64,000 bases of DNA from DASUAS01 sp963841415 (GCA_963841415.1 CAWJCN010000004.1:434001-498000), one strand, 5' to 3'. Shown: positions 53,511-61,741, numbered from the stretch's first letter. Notes: generated by a model not told the origin, from the letters alone. Numbers and translations are program-made.

Positions 53511-54052
53511 GCGGCAGCAACCTCTCGGACGGCGGCCATCGTCTTCGGCAACGAGGAGAACGCGAGGAACACCAACGAGCACCCGATCCCCACGAGGAGG
53601 AGGAACGGAACGCCGAAGAGCGGCTGGTCGGCGAGCACGTCGGGGAGTGCGACACCACTGCTGAACGCGGCGGCCGTGGCCACACCCGCGAATGCGACGT
53701 CGAGCACGACGTGCACGATGCTCGGCGGCGTGTCGACCTTGCCGAAGCACCCGCACGAGCTGATCGGTGCGCCGGTGCGCAGCGCGATCACGACGAAGCC
53801 GGCGAAGGCGAGGTAGCTGGTGGCTACGAGCGCGGACAGCACCGGTCCACCGACGAGCAACGCGGCGACGGCGATGACGGCTTCGAGTGCGCCACCGATG
53901 CGCACCGCGACTCGCGCGGACATGAACGCGGGGAGGTGGATCCCGACCGCGGCGATCGCCTGCGCGGTCTCGCGCGGCCGCAGTGCCTTGGCCGCGCCCG
54001 CGACCACGAGCAGTGCCGCCGCGATCGCGAACGGACCGGCGAGCACGCTCAC
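53507..54052 (-). CDS. MauE-like membrane protein
   Basis: A 181-aa protein with four hydrophobic segments; ISSCGCFG in the central loop is the MauE-type Cys motif. MauE is needed to assemble or form disulfides in the methylamine dehydrogenase light chain. Here it directly precedes the light-chain-like lipoprotein with a 4-nt overlap, and GTG 54052 overlaps the upstream gene by 4 nt. DoxX-like families are related and the call leans on context. Confidence 0.85.
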   Translation of the reverse strand: MSVLAGPFAIAAALLVVAGAAKALRPRETAQAIAAVGIHLPAFMSARVAVRIGGALEAVIAVAALLVGGPVLSALVATSYLAFAGFVVIALRTGAPISSCGCFGKVDTPPSIVHVVLDVAFAGVATAAAFSSGVALPDVLADQPLFGVPFLLLVGIGCSLVFLAFSSLPKTMAAVREVAAA

Positions 54053-54672
54053 GGCGCACCCGTGACCGTCGTCGACGCGGGCAGGGTCGTGCTCGACGTC
54101 GTCGGCGGGGCGGTCGTGGTCGGCCCCGCACTCGAGGTCGACGTCGGCGGCGTGGTGGTCGCGGACCGGTCGAGCGGGTCGATGGTGAGCGTCGCCAGGA
54201 CCTGGTTGACACGCGGCACGAGCTCGCGTCGACGCGCGAACGACCCGAGCACCACGTAGAGGCAGAACGCACGGCCCTGGTCGTTGAAGAAGGTCTGCGA
54301 TCCCGCCTGGCCCCGGATCGCGCGCTGCATGACGTTGGGGTTGAAGTCCTCGGCCGCGAGCTGCCGCGGGACACCGGCCGCCTTGAACAGGGGCTGCTCG
54401 ATGCTCGACGGGTCGTATTCGAAGAGCACGATGAGGATGTCGTCGTTGCCGAGCTGATCGACGGCGCCGCTGGCGAAGTCGCCGATCCCGAGCGGCAGCG
54501 CGATGGTCGACACGTGCAGCACCGCGTGCGTCGTCTCCGCGGGCGCGGCGGGTTCGCCCTCGACGCCGGCGTCGGCCGACGCGACCTCACCGGCCGCGGG
54601 CCGACGGAACAAGCGGCCCTCCCACCCGGCAGGGAGCGACACCTCGATGCCGTGCGCCGCGAGCTCGGTCAC
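54049..54672 (-). CDS. Unknown protein of the MauE-type operon
   Basis: A 207-aa protein with no signal peptide seen. N-terminal GIEVSLPAGWEGRLFRRP, middle VMQRAIRGQAGSQTFFNDQG and AFCLYVVLGSFARRRELVPR, and a Thr/Pro-rich tail (~165-207). No family recognised. GTG 54672 overlaps the MauD-like stop and its own stop overlaps mauE, so it is a firm member of the operon. A chaperone-like or regulatory part in making the exported Cys-rich protein is possible but unsupported. Confidence 0.75.
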   Translation of the reverse strand: MTELAAHGIEVSLPAGWEGRLFRRPAAGEVASADAGVEGEPAAPAETTHAVLHVSTIALPLGIGDFASGAVDQLGNDDILIVLFEYDPSSIEQPLFKAAGVPRQLAAEDFNPNVMQRAIRGQAGSQTFFNDQGRAFCLYVVLGSFARRRELVPRVNQVLATLTIDPLDRSATTTPPTSTSSAGPTTTAPPTTSSTTLPASTTVTGAP

Positions 54673-55460
54673 GAGTGTGCATGCCCTTCGGGCGCGTCAC
54701 TGCTCGGCAGCGCGTAGAGGCTCGGGTCACCGGGGCGGATCCCGGCGGCGAGCAGGTCGCGGTCGGCGCGCGCCTCGCGCAGCAGGTCGGCGTTGGGCTT
54801 CCCGCGACGACCACCCTTGACGTTGCCCTTGCGGTCGAGCATGCCGGCGTCGTCGAGCGCGGTGTGCAGCAGTGCCTGCACCTGGCCCCACTCGTTGGCG
54901 GCGCCTTCCCCGATGACCTCGCCCGACTCGCCGGCGACGAGCACGAAGAAGGGCGCCACCGGCACGTCGTAGTCGGCCCAGGCCGCGCTCGACATCACCG
55001 TCGGGATGTCGCGCGGGGCGAGACGACGGATGCTGGCGATGCTCTCCTCGCCCGGGTCCTTGCTCACGCAGACCAGGCGCGCGTCGCCGGGCACCTCGAC
55101 GGGACCGCCGTCGCGGAACACGTCCCAGAACGCCAAGCACGAGCCGCAGCCACTGGAGAGGAACGCGAGCAGCGTGAGGTGCTGCGCGCCGGCGACCGCG
55201 ATGCTGACCGCGTCGTGCTCGGGGGTGCTGCCCACGACGTCGACCGCGGTGCGCGACGGCCGCTTCGGCACCTCCGCGGCGCGGATGGTGGGCGCACCGA
55301 CGGCAGTGGACAGGCCGGCGTCGTCGGTGCGCGCCGGGTCCATGTTGACGCCGAGCTGGTGCAATGCCCGCAGGATCTCGGCGTGGCTGCGCAGGAGTCC
55401 GGCCACGAGGAGTGCCAGCAGCCCGAGGACGACCGCGAGCAGTGTGACCAGGACTGCCAT
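54669..55460 (-). CDS. MauD-like membrane-anchored thioredoxin
   Basis: A 263-aa protein. One N-terminal TM helix (LLAVVLGLLALLVAGLL), then a thioredoxin-like domain with CxxC CGSC at ~104-107 (LLAFLSSGCGSCLAFWDVF) and a cis-Pro region VPVAPFFVLV. The C-terminal ~70 residues are charged. MauD-type proteins keep the light chain's Cys in the right redox state during export. It heads the operon, with a TAGCCT -10 box 7 nt before ATG 55460. Confidence 0.85.
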   Translation of the reverse strand: MAVLVTLLAVVLGLLALLVAGLLRSHAEILRALHQLGVNMDPARTDDAGLSTAVGAPTIRAAEVPKRPSRTAVDVVGSTPEHDAVSIAVAGAQHLTLLAFLSSGCGSCLAFWDVFRDGGPVEVPGDARLVCVSKDPGEESIASIRRLAPRDIPTVMSSAAWADYDVPVAPFFVLVAGESGEVIGEGAANEWGQVQALLHTALDDAGMLDRKGNVKGGRRGKPNADLLREARADRDLLAAGIRPGDPSLYALPSSDAPEGHAHS

Positions 55461-55467
55461 CGACGGC

Positions 55468-55473
55468 AGGCTA
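55468..55473 (-). promoter_or_regulatory. -10 box (TAGCCT) for the MauD/MauE operon
   Basis: TAGCCT on the minus strand ends 7 nt before ATG 55460, giving a leaderless first gene followed by a chain of 4-nt overlaps. Confidence 0.5.
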
Positions 55474-55498
55474 GCGGCCCGGTTCCGGCGCGTCTCGG

Positions 55499-55998
55499 TC
55501 AGTCAGTCGGGATGACGCGCAAGCAGCGCGACCCGGCACATAAGAGATGCAATGGTCGCGCCGGATCTGGGGCGATCTCGGTCGTGAGTCGCTGGGTGTC
55601 GAGACGCTCGACGAGCGGGTCACGAATTGGACTCCTCCGTAGCTCGTCGTCAGTGCGGGTCGTTGCCGGGGGATGGCCACCGTTGCCGTCGCCAGCGCAC
55701 GCGGGATCGCGCCGAGCAATCGCGCCGCCGCCGGACCCATGAGGGCCACGACGTCACGTCCGTAGTCGGCGAGCGCGATGCCGAGGGCGAGCCCTTCCAC
55801 CTCGGGAGTCCAGTGCCCTCGTCGCTGCTCCTCCGGCACGAGGAGGTAATAGCCGTGAGCGAGCTTGGTCAGGACGCCGGCCTTGGTCAGGCGGGCGAAC
55901 TCCTCCCAGGGGTTCGCGTAGATGTCGTGGAACGCGCCCGGTCTGAGCACCCGGTTGCCGGTGCGGGCCAGTTGTCGCATGCTTCCGACGGTGGGCAT
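55499..55998 (-). pseudogene. AbiEi-like antitoxin remnant (frameshifted, truncated)
   Basis: The N-terminal part (RQLARTGNRVLRPGAFHDIY, VLTKLAHGYYLLVPEEQRR) resembles the winged-helix region of type IV AbiEi antitoxins, followed by PRALATATVAIPRQRPALTT. After GGVQFV the frame breaks; the alternate frame reads DPLVERLDTQRLTTEIAPDP but ends at 55499 without the rest of the C-terminal domain. No AbiEii nucleotidyltransferase toxin gene is next to it. Candidate starts are ATG 55998 and 55980. Confidence 0.65.
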
Positions 55999-56009
55999 GC
56001 ACCAAGAAC

Positions 56010-56044
56010 ACGACAAACCTCAGGGGAAAGGCGAGGTTCGTCGT
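56010..56044. terminator. 12-bp stem (one mismatch) downstream of the acyl-CoA dehydrogenase
   Basis: ACGACAAACCTC and GAGGTTCGTCGT pair with one mismatch across an 11-nt loop. On the minus strand it lies ~50 nt after the acyl-CoA dehydrogenase stop and is followed by GTTCTTGG, so it is probably its terminator. Confidence 0.55.
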
Positions 56045-56093
56045 AGAGATGGCTCAGAGGGGGCTGCTCATTCGGTCGTTCGCCGCGCCGCAG

Positions 56094-57224
56094 CTAGATG
56101 CCGATGCGCTGGGCGAGCAGCTCGCGGTGGTACGTGGCGTCGCCGAGGAGGATCTCCGAGCTCTTGGCGCGCTTGAAGTAGAGGTGCGCGTCGTGCTCCC
56201 AGGTGAAGCCGATGCCGCCGTGGATCTGGATGTTCTCGGCCGCGGCGTGGAAGTAGGCGTCGGAGCAGTAGGCCTTGGCGAGGCTCGCCGCCACCGGCAG
56301 CTCCTCGTTGTCCTCGCCGGCGGCCCACGCCGCGTAGTAGGCGGCCGACTTGCCCGACTCGACCTCGAGCAGCATGTCGGCGCACTTGTGCTTGATCGCC
56401 TGGAACGACCCGATCGGCCGGCCGAACTGCACGCGCACCTTCGCGTACTCCACCGACATCTCGAGCACCTTCTGCGCCCCGCCGACCATCTCGTTCGACG
56501 ACATCGCCGCCGCCTGGTCGAGCGTCTTCGACAACGCCGACCAGCCGGCACCGGGCTCGCCCAGCGGCGCCGCGGCCACGTTGGCGAACTCGAGCTTGGC
56601 CTGCTTGCGGGTCTGGTCCATCGTCGCCAGCGCGGTGCGGGTGAGGCCTGACGCGCCGGCGTCGACGGTGAAGAAGGAGATGCCGTCCTCGCCGCTGGTG
56701 CCCTCGAGGCGGGCCGCCACGACGATGAGGTCGGCGGTGTGACCGTCGATCACGAACATCTTCGTGCCGTCGAGCGTGAAGCTGTCGCCGGAGCCCTTCG
56801 CCACCATCTCGATGCCGTTGGCGTCCCATTTGCCGTTGGGCTCCGTGAACGCGAGGGCGGCGATCGTCTCACCCGACGCGATGCCGGGGAGGAGCTTGGC
56901 CTGCTGGTCGGCGGTGCCGGCGTTCATGATCGCGTCGGCCGCGAGCACGACGGTCGAGAAGTAGGGGGCGCACAGCAGCACGCGGCCCATCTCCTCGAGC
57001 ACGATGCCCAGCTCGACGAAGGTGAAGCCCTGGCCGCCGTACTCCTCGGGGATGTGCAGGCTCTGGAGCCCGAGCTCGTTGGCCATCTGGGCCCAGACCG
57101 CGGGGTCGAAGCCCTCGGTGGTCTCCATGAGCCGCCGCACCTCGGTCGAGGGCGACTTCGCCTCGAGGAAGCGACGGACGGCGTCGCGCAGCTGCTCCTG
57201 CTCGTCGGAGAAGGCGAAGTTCAC
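56094..57224 (-). CDS. Acyl-CoA dehydrogenase
   Basis: A 376-aa flavoenzyme of the acyl-CoA dehydrogenase family that makes the alpha,beta-double bond of acyl-CoA. N-terminal FAFSDEQEQLRDAVRRFLE, middle domain LAFTEPNGKWDAN and TMDQTRKQAKLEF, FAD site VQFGRPIGSFQAIKHKCADM, and C-terminal IQIHGGIGFTWEHDAHLYF carrying the probable catalytic Glu in TWEHD. Substrate chain length is unknown. GTG 57224 has a G-rich site upstream; a TAGCGT -10 box (57263-57268) would give a ~30-nt leader. Confidence 0.9.
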   Translation of the reverse strand: MNFAFSDEQEQLRDAVRRFLEAKSPSTEVRRLMETTEGFDPAVWAQMANELGLQSLHIPEEYGGQGFTFVELGIVLEEMGRVLLCAPYFSTVVLAADAIMNAGTADQQAKLLPGIASGETIAALAFTEPNGKWDANGIEMVAKGSGDSFTLDGTKMFVIDGHTADLIVVAARLEGTSGEDGISFFTVDAGASGLTRTALATMDQTRKQAKLEFANVAAAPLGEPGAGWSALSKTLDQAAAMSSNEMVGGAQKVLEMSVEYAKVRVQFGRPIGSFQAIKHKCADMLLEVESGKSAAYYAAWAAGEDNEELPVAASLAKAYCSDAYFHAAAENIQIHGGIGFTWEHDAHLYFKRAKSSEILLGDATYHRELLAQRIGI

Positions 57225-57262
57225 GGTGGAGTCCCCCGGATGCACTGGGATAGGTGGCGCGA

Positions 57263-57268
57263 ACGCTA
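57263..57268 (-). promoter_or_regulatory. -10 box (TAGCGT) for the acyl-CoA dehydrogenase
   Basis: TAGCGT on the minus strand, ~38 nt before GTG 57224; a short leader with a G-rich ribosome-binding site. Confidence 0.35.
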
Positions 57269-57324
57269 CCGGACGGCACTGGCGGCGGGCCAGGTCGGCC
57301 GATGGACGCAACACGGCTCCCGGG

Positions 57325-57330
57325 TACCCT
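57325..57330 (+). promoter_or_regulatory. -10 box (TACCCT) for the 57337 metallo-hydrolase
   Basis: TACCCT ends 6 nt before ATG 57337; leaderless geometry supports that ATG over in-frame upstream starts. Confidence 0.55.
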
Positions 57331-57336
57331 GAGACC

Positions 57337-57948
57337 ATGCCGCGCCGCGCCCACTACGAGACGCCCACCGTGCGCATCGAGAAGCTCATCGTGGGCCCGT
57401 TCGAGAACAACGTGTTCGTCGTCCGGTGCACGGGCAGCGGCGAGGCGGTCATCATCGACGCCGCCAACGAGCACGAGCTCCTGCTCGAGGTGAGCAAGGC
57501 CACTGGCGTCCGCCGGGTGCTCACGACCCACGGCCACTGGGACCACATCCAGGCCGTTGAGGCGGTGCGCGACGCGGGGATCGACGTGGGCATCGCGCCC
57601 GACGACGCCTCCATGCTGCCCGCCTACGACTTCGTGATCCCCGACGACGAGGTGATCACCGTCGGCGACCTCCGCCTGCGGACGATCCACAACCCGGGCC
57701 ACACGCCGGGCTCAACCTCGTTCCTGTTGGAAGGCCACCCGATCCTGTTCAGCGGCGACACCCTCTTCCCCGGCGGCGCCGGCAACACGTCGCTGCCCGG
57801 CGGGAACTTCGAACAGATCATCGAGTCGATCGACCGTCGGCTCTTCACCCTCCCCGCCGACCTGCTCGTGCTGCCCGGCCACGGCCTCGACACCACCATC
57901 GGCACGGAGCGACCCCACCTCCAGGAGTGGGTCGACCGGGGCTGGTGA
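57337..57948 (+). CDS. MBL-fold metallo-hydrolase (glyoxalase II-like)
   Basis: A 203-aa soluble hydrolase. Zinc motif THGHWDH (~63-69), further ligands in NPGHTPGSTSFLLE and LFSGDTLFPGGAG, and LVLPGHGLDTTIGTERPHL at the C-terminus. The layout is that of glyoxalase II-like thioester hydrolases, but the short C-terminal domain leaves the substrate open. ATG 57337 was chosen from the TACCCT box. The gene ends 12 nt before the second 54-bp palindrome. Confidence 0.85.
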   Translation: MPRRAHYETPTVRIEKLIVGPFENNVFVVRCTGSGEAVIIDAANEHELLLEVSKATGVRRVLTTHGHWDHIQAVEAVRDAGIDVGIAPDDASMLPAYDFVIPDDEVITVGDLRLRTIHNPGHTPGSTSFLLEGHPILFSGDTLFPGGAGNTSLPGGNFEQIIESIDRRLFTLPADLLVLPGHGLDTTIGTERPHLQEWVDRGW

Positions 57949-57960
57949 CCTCCCCCATGA

Positions 57961-58014
57961 GCGAACATCTCAGAGTTTGCGTACATATGTGGGGGTCAAC
58001 CCCGAGATGCTCGG
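57961..58014. repeat. 54-bp imperfect palindrome, copy B
   Basis: Matches the reverse complement of 6118-6171 at 47 of 54 positions, including the conserved core GTACAYATGTGGGGGTCAA and the ends GAACATCT and GAGATGCTCGG. It fills most of the gap between the metallo-hydrolase and map genes. Both copies are in non-coding DNA. Confidence 0.8.
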
Positions 58015-58033
58015 CGCGGTCGGAGGTGTAGCG

Positions 58034-58942
58034 GTGCTACGGGCGAACGACGACTGCTGGTGCGGTAGCGGCAAGAAGTACAAGCGCTGCCACAAGGCTT
58101 CGCTCATCGACGCCGGCGCGGTGGGTCCCGAGCGCGCGGTGCCCGCCGAGATCGAGCGGCCCGACTACGCCACCCCTGGCGCACCGGTGCGCACCACCGA
58201 GACGGCGGTCAAGTCGCCCGACGTCATCGAGCGCATGCGAGGTGCGTGCAAGATCGCGCGCGACGTGCTGCAAGAGACCGGGGCTGCGGTCGCGCCCGGG
58301 GTGACGACCGACGAGCTCGACCGCGTGGCGCACGACGCGCACATCGTGCGTGGCGTCTATCCGAGCCCGCTGCGCTACAAAGGCTTCCCGAAGTCGGTGT
58401 GCACATCGGTCAACGAGGTGATCTGCCACGGGATCCCCGACGACCGCGCGCTGATCGAAGGCGACATCGTCAACGTCGACGTCACCATCTACGTCGACGG
58501 CGTGCACGGCGACACCAACGCCACCTTCTGCGTGGGCACCGTCGACCCCGAGTCGTGCCGACTGGTGAAGGTCACCGAGGAGTGCCTCGAGCGCGCGATC
58601 GAGGCGGTGCGGCCCGGCGCGCCGCTCTCCGACATCGGCCGCGCCATCGAGACCCACGCGCACGCGGCCGGCTTCTTCGTCGTCAAGGCGTTCGTCGGGC
58701 ACGGCATCGGCGAAGTGTTCCACGGCCCGCCGCAGGTGCCGCACTACTACGAGCGCGCGCTGACGACCGTCATGGAGACGGGCATGGTGTTCACCATCGA
58801 GCCGATGATCACGATGGGGAGCATCCAGCCGGTGATCTGGTCCGACGGGTGGACGGCGGCGACGTCGGACGGCTCGCGCACCGCGCAGTTCGAGCACACC
58901 GTCCTCGTCACCGACGACGGCGTCGACGTGCTCACCCGCTGA
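58034..58942 (+). CDS. map: Type I methionine aminopeptidase with N-terminal SEC-C motif
   Basis: A 302-aa enzyme removing initiator Met. The first ~20 residues hold the zinc-binding SEC-C motif CWCGSGKKYKRCH; the catalytic domain has metal ligands in NVDVTIYVDGVHGDTN, FVGHGIGEVFHG, FTIEPM and AQFEHT. GTG 58034 was chosen because GGAGG stands 7 nt upstream and an upstream in-frame ATG at 57977 lies inside the palindrome. Its 3' end overlaps the convergent glycosyltransferase by 11 nt. Confidence 0.92.
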   Translation: MLRANDDCWCGSGKKYKRCHKASLIDAGAVGPERAVPAEIERPDYATPGAPVRTTETAVKSPDVIERMRGACKIARDVLQETGAAVAPGVTTDELDRVAHDAHIVRGVYPSPLRYKGFPKSVCTSVNEVICHGIPDDRALIEGDIVNVDVTIYVDGVHGDTNATFCVGTVDPESCRLVKVTEECLERAIEAVRPGAPLSDIGRAIETHAHAAGFFVVKAFVGHGIGEVFHGPPQVPHYYERALTTVMETGMVFTIEPMITMGSIQPVIWSDGWTAATSDGSRTAQFEHTVLVTDDGVDVLTR

Positions 58943-60062
58943 GCGCCTCGCGGTACACCTCGGAGGTCTCGCGCGCGCAGCGCTCCCACGAGTAGTTCGC
59001 GACTCGAGCTCGCCCGGCTGCGACGAGTCGCTCGCGTTCCGTCGCGTCGCCGAGCAGCGTCGTGAGGGCGTCGACCCACCGGTCGGTGTCGTCGACCGCC
59101 ACGAAGCGGGCGGCGTCGCCCGCGACCTCGCGCAGCGCGGGGATGTCGGAGCACACGACCGCGGTTTCCTGCGCCATGGCCTCGAGGACGGGGATGCCGA
59201 AGCCCTCGTGCCGGCTCGGGAACGCGAAGAGGTCGGCGCCGGCGAAGAGCGGGAACAGCTGCTCGCGGTGGACCGGGCCGAGCAGGCGGACGCGGTCCCC
59301 CAGCTCGTCGGCGACTGCCGCGTCCGCGTCGTCAGGCTTCCACCCCGGAGGCCCGGCCAGCACCAGGCGGTGCGGCACCACGTTGGGGTCGAGCCGGGCG
59401 AACGCGTCGAGGAGCACCCGTACGTTCTTGCGGGGTTGGAAGGTGCCGGCCCAGAACACGTACGGCTGGTCGTCGATCGCGTAGATGAGGCGCGCTTTGG
59501 TCACCGCGTCGACGGTCGCGCGCTCGCGGTCGACGCCGTTCGGGACGACGCGGATCTGCTCGCGACGGATCGCGGTGTGCGTCACCACCTCGTCGGCGCT
59601 GAACTCGGACACCGCGATCACGAGGCGCGCGCGCTTCGCGACCGCCGCGAACCCTTGACGGTGGAACTTCACTCCGCGGCGCGTGAACGCATCCGGCATG
59701 ACGAGGGGCGCGGCGTCGTGCACGGTGACGACCAACGGGACGCCTCCGGTCGGTGGCACCGCCGGCGACGGCGCGTGCAGCAGGTCGACGGGCGCGACGC
59801 GCCGCAAGGGACCGGCGAGGCCGAGCACGTGCCACGCGTCGTAGAGCAGTGCGGCGGGAAGGGGGAGGATCACCGGGTCGAGGCCGTCGAGACCCTGGGC
59901 GTGCAGCGCGCGCGTCACGTCGTCGTGGGAGTGGCGCGCGGTGAACGGGGTCACGTCGACGTCCTGGGCCGGGAGTAGCCTCAGCAACTCCGCCGTGTAG
60001 CGACCGATGCCACCCGGCGCCTCGTGAAGCAGCTGTTCGACGTTGACGGCAACCCGAACCAT
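58932..60062 (-). CDS. GT4 glycosyltransferase
   Basis: A 376-aa GT-B transferase. N-terminal VRVAVNVEQLLHEAPGGIGR; DLLHAPSPAVPPTGGVPLVV; C-terminal YVFWAGTFQPRKNVRVLLDA, then FAFPSRHEGFGIPVLEAMAQ, with the EX7E-type donor motif. A mannosyl- or similar transferase is likely. ATG 60062 overlaps the 5' end of the divergent transferase (TTG 60043) by 20 nt, so the two starts lie over each other. Confidence 0.88.
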   Translation of the reverse strand: MVRVAVNVEQLLHEAPGGIGRYTAELLRLLPAQDVDVTPFTARHSHDDVTRALHAQGLDGLDPVILPLPAALLYDAWHVLGLAGPLRRVAPVDLLHAPSPAVPPTGGVPLVVTVHDAAPLVMPDAFTRRGVKFHRQGFAAVAKRARLVIAVSEFSADEVVTHTAIRREQIRVVPNGVDRERATVDAVTKARLIYAIDDQPYVFWAGTFQPRKNVRVLLDAFARLDPNVVPHRLVLAGPPGWKPDDADAAVADELGDRVRLLGPVHREQLFPLFAGADLFAFPSRHEGFGIPVLEAMAQETAVVCSDIPALREVAGDAARFVAVDDTDRWVDALTTLLGDATERERLVAAGRARVANYSWERCARETSEVYREALSG

Positions 60063-61233
60063 CAGGATCCTCTCCGTGCAGCCGGTCGCGGAGCGCGGCG
60101 GGTCGGACCAGGCGCTCCTCCGACTCGTGCGGAGCCTCCCACGGGGCGAGTTCGACTTCCACATCGCACTCCCGGGGCCTTCGCCACTCGCGGCCGAGTT
60201 CGCCGCCGCAGGCGCGACCCTCCACGAGATCCCCATGCAACGACTGTCGACCAGCCACGGCACGGCCGCGTGGGCCAGCTACGTGCTCGGTTGGCCGATG
60301 GCGGTCGCGCGACTCACGCGGCTCGCCCGCCGGCTGCAGGTCGACGTCGTGCACTCCAACTCGCTCCACTCCTGGTACGGGTGGGCGGTGGCGCGTCTGC
60401 TCGGACGACCGCACGTCGTGCACGCGCGCGAGATCGTCGTGCAGTCGCGCGTCGCGTTGCGCGTCGAGCGCGCATTGTGCCGGCACTTCGCGACGCGCGT
60501 CATCGCGGTGTCGTACGCGGTGGCCGCGCAACTCGACCCCGCCAACGTCGTGGTGCTCGACGAGTACCTCGATCCCGACGAGTTCTCCCCGTCGCACGCG
60601 GGCAGGTTCCGGGCGCGGATGGGACTGCCCGACGACGCACCCATCGTCGGTGCCGTCGCGAGACTCGACCCCCTCAAGGGCCTCGACGTGCTGCTCGACG
60701 CCTTCGAGCTCGTGCGCGCGAAGCGTCCCGAGGCGCAGCTCGTCATCGTGGGCAGTCCGGTGCTGGGCCAGGACGCGTACGCGGAAGGCCTGCACGCCCG
60801 CGTGGCGGCCACGTCCGGCGCGCACCTCGATGAATCGCGCGACGACATCCCCGAGGTCATGGCCGACCTCGACGTGCTGGCCTTTCCGTCCATCGAGCCG
60901 GAGTCGTACGGCCTCGTGCTGGTCGAGGCGCTGGCGAGCGGCACGCCGGTCGTCGCGACCGACCACGGCGGTCCGCCCGAGATCGTCGATCGGGCAACCC
61001 CCGGGACCGCACTGGTCGTCCCCGTGCGCGACGCCACCGCACTCGCCGCCGCGCTCCTCGACCTGCTCCCCGAGCAGACCTCACCCGAACGCCGCCGGGC
61101 CCGCGTCCCGGCGTTCACCGCACCATCACCACGCTTCGCCGAAGTGTTCCGAGATGTGACCGACCACAGAGAGCACGCGAACACTGACCCTCACGACTCC
61201 TCACTCACTCAATCCGCGCCCAGCAGAACTTGA
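60043..61233 (+). CDS. GT4 glycosyltransferase, divergent
   Basis: A 396-aa GT-B transferase. IRILSVQPVAERGGSDQALL is the first strand and glycine loop; VDVVHSNSLHSWYGWAVARL; the C-terminal half has VGAVARLDPLKGLDVLLDAF and FPSIEPESYGLVLVEALASG, then TDHGGPPEIVDRATPG. TTG 60043 is the only start that keeps the first strand (MTATRTIRILSVQP). The tail after ~365 (DPHDSSLTQS) is polar. Donor and acceptor unknown. Confidence 0.85.
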   Translation: MTATRTIRILSVQPVAERGGSDQALLRLVRSLPRGEFDFHIALPGPSPLAAEFAAAGATLHEIPMQRLSTSHGTAAWASYVLGWPMAVARLTRLARRLQVDVVHSNSLHSWYGWAVARLLGRPHVVHAREIVVQSRVALRVERALCRHFATRVIAVSYAVAAQLDPANVVVLDEYLDPDEFSPSHAGRFRARMGLPDDAPIVGAVARLDPLKGLDVLLDAFELVRAKRPEAQLVIVGSPVLGQDAYAEGLHARVAATSGAHLDESRDDIPEVMADLDVLAFPSIEPESYGLVLVEALASGTPVVATDHGGPPEIVDRATPGTALVVPVRDATALAAALLDLLPEQTSPERRRARVPAFTAPSPRFAEVFRDVTDHREHANTDPHDSSLTQSAPSRT

Positions 61234-61528
61234 TAGTCACTCCCAAGTTCACGGGCAACCAGATCGCGGATGTGCGCGCCCTCCGCTTCCCATGCGTTCG
61301 CCCACGCGTCTCCTTCAGCATCATGGGATCGGGAGGCGGCGACCACACACCTGCCTGAGCGCTTCAGATGCTGGGCTTGTACCACGCGTTGAGCCATTTC
61401 TGAGCCCGCTCCGTGAGCGACGGCGAAATCGGCAGTTCTCCCGCCTCGAAGGGGCCACCCCGATCGCGCCAAAAGGGTGACCTCGACTCGCTGTATCCCG
61501 CGATCAGCCACACAACGATCGTTGGCAA
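61209..61528 (-). pseudogene. Small conserved-looking protein, disrupted
   Basis: A frame from TTG 61528 reads IVVWLIAGYSESRSPFWRDR, then GGPFEAGELPISPSLTERAQ and KWLNAWYKPSI, stopping at 61364. A neighbouring frame then gives WANAWEAEGAHIRDLVAREL and GSDYQVLLGAD to 61209. Together they resemble one small protein (ELPISPxLxxR...EGxxIxxxLxxELG) broken by a frameshift near 61330-61364. It begins 2 nt after the RHH antitoxin gene, so it could be an antitoxin partner or just a neighbour. The exact family is not certain. Confidence 0.55.
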
Positions 61529-61530
61529 TG

Positions 61531-61734
61531 TCAGCGACCGAGGCGATCGAGCGCGTCAGCGTGTGCGCCCATCACGCGCGCAGCAGCCCTCTTTACTCGT
61601 GCACGGTGCTCGTGGCCCGCGAGAGAGTCGTGCACGGCACGGCGGGCTGCCTCCTGTATCGAGATGCCTCCCGCGTCCGCGACGCGTTGGAGCGCGGCCC
61701 GCTCTTCGTCGGTGAGGCGCATGGTCACAGCCAC
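61531..61734 (-). CDS. Ribbon-helix-helix antitoxin-like protein
   Basis: A 67-aa protein starting VAVTMRLTDEERAALQRVAD, then GISIQEAARRAVHDSL: the strand-helix-helix pattern of RHH DNA-binding antitoxins. Such proteins bind their own promoter as dimers and neutralise a toxin through the C-terminus. GTG 61734 is favoured by a TACGAT -10 box 7 nt upstream (61742-61747). The expected toxin (PIN or Doc type) is missing; the next gene downstream is disrupted. Confidence 0.8.
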   Translation of the reverse strand: MAVTMRLTDEERAALQRVADAGGISIQEAARRAVHDSLAGHEHRARVKRAAARVMGAHADALDRLGR

Positions 61735-61741
61735 ATCGGCA

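Noticed and set aside
57004..57336. Longer in-frame extension of the metallo-hydrolase upstream of 57337
   Set aside because: It runs antisense to the acyl-CoA dehydrogenase and its Ser/Arg-rich sequence is not family-like; the TACCCT box supports ATG 57337.
61209..61511. Single 100-residue protein from 61511 to 61209
   Set aside because: Its first half is not protein-like, whereas the overlapping frame from 61528 is; the locus is better described as one gene split by a frameshift.
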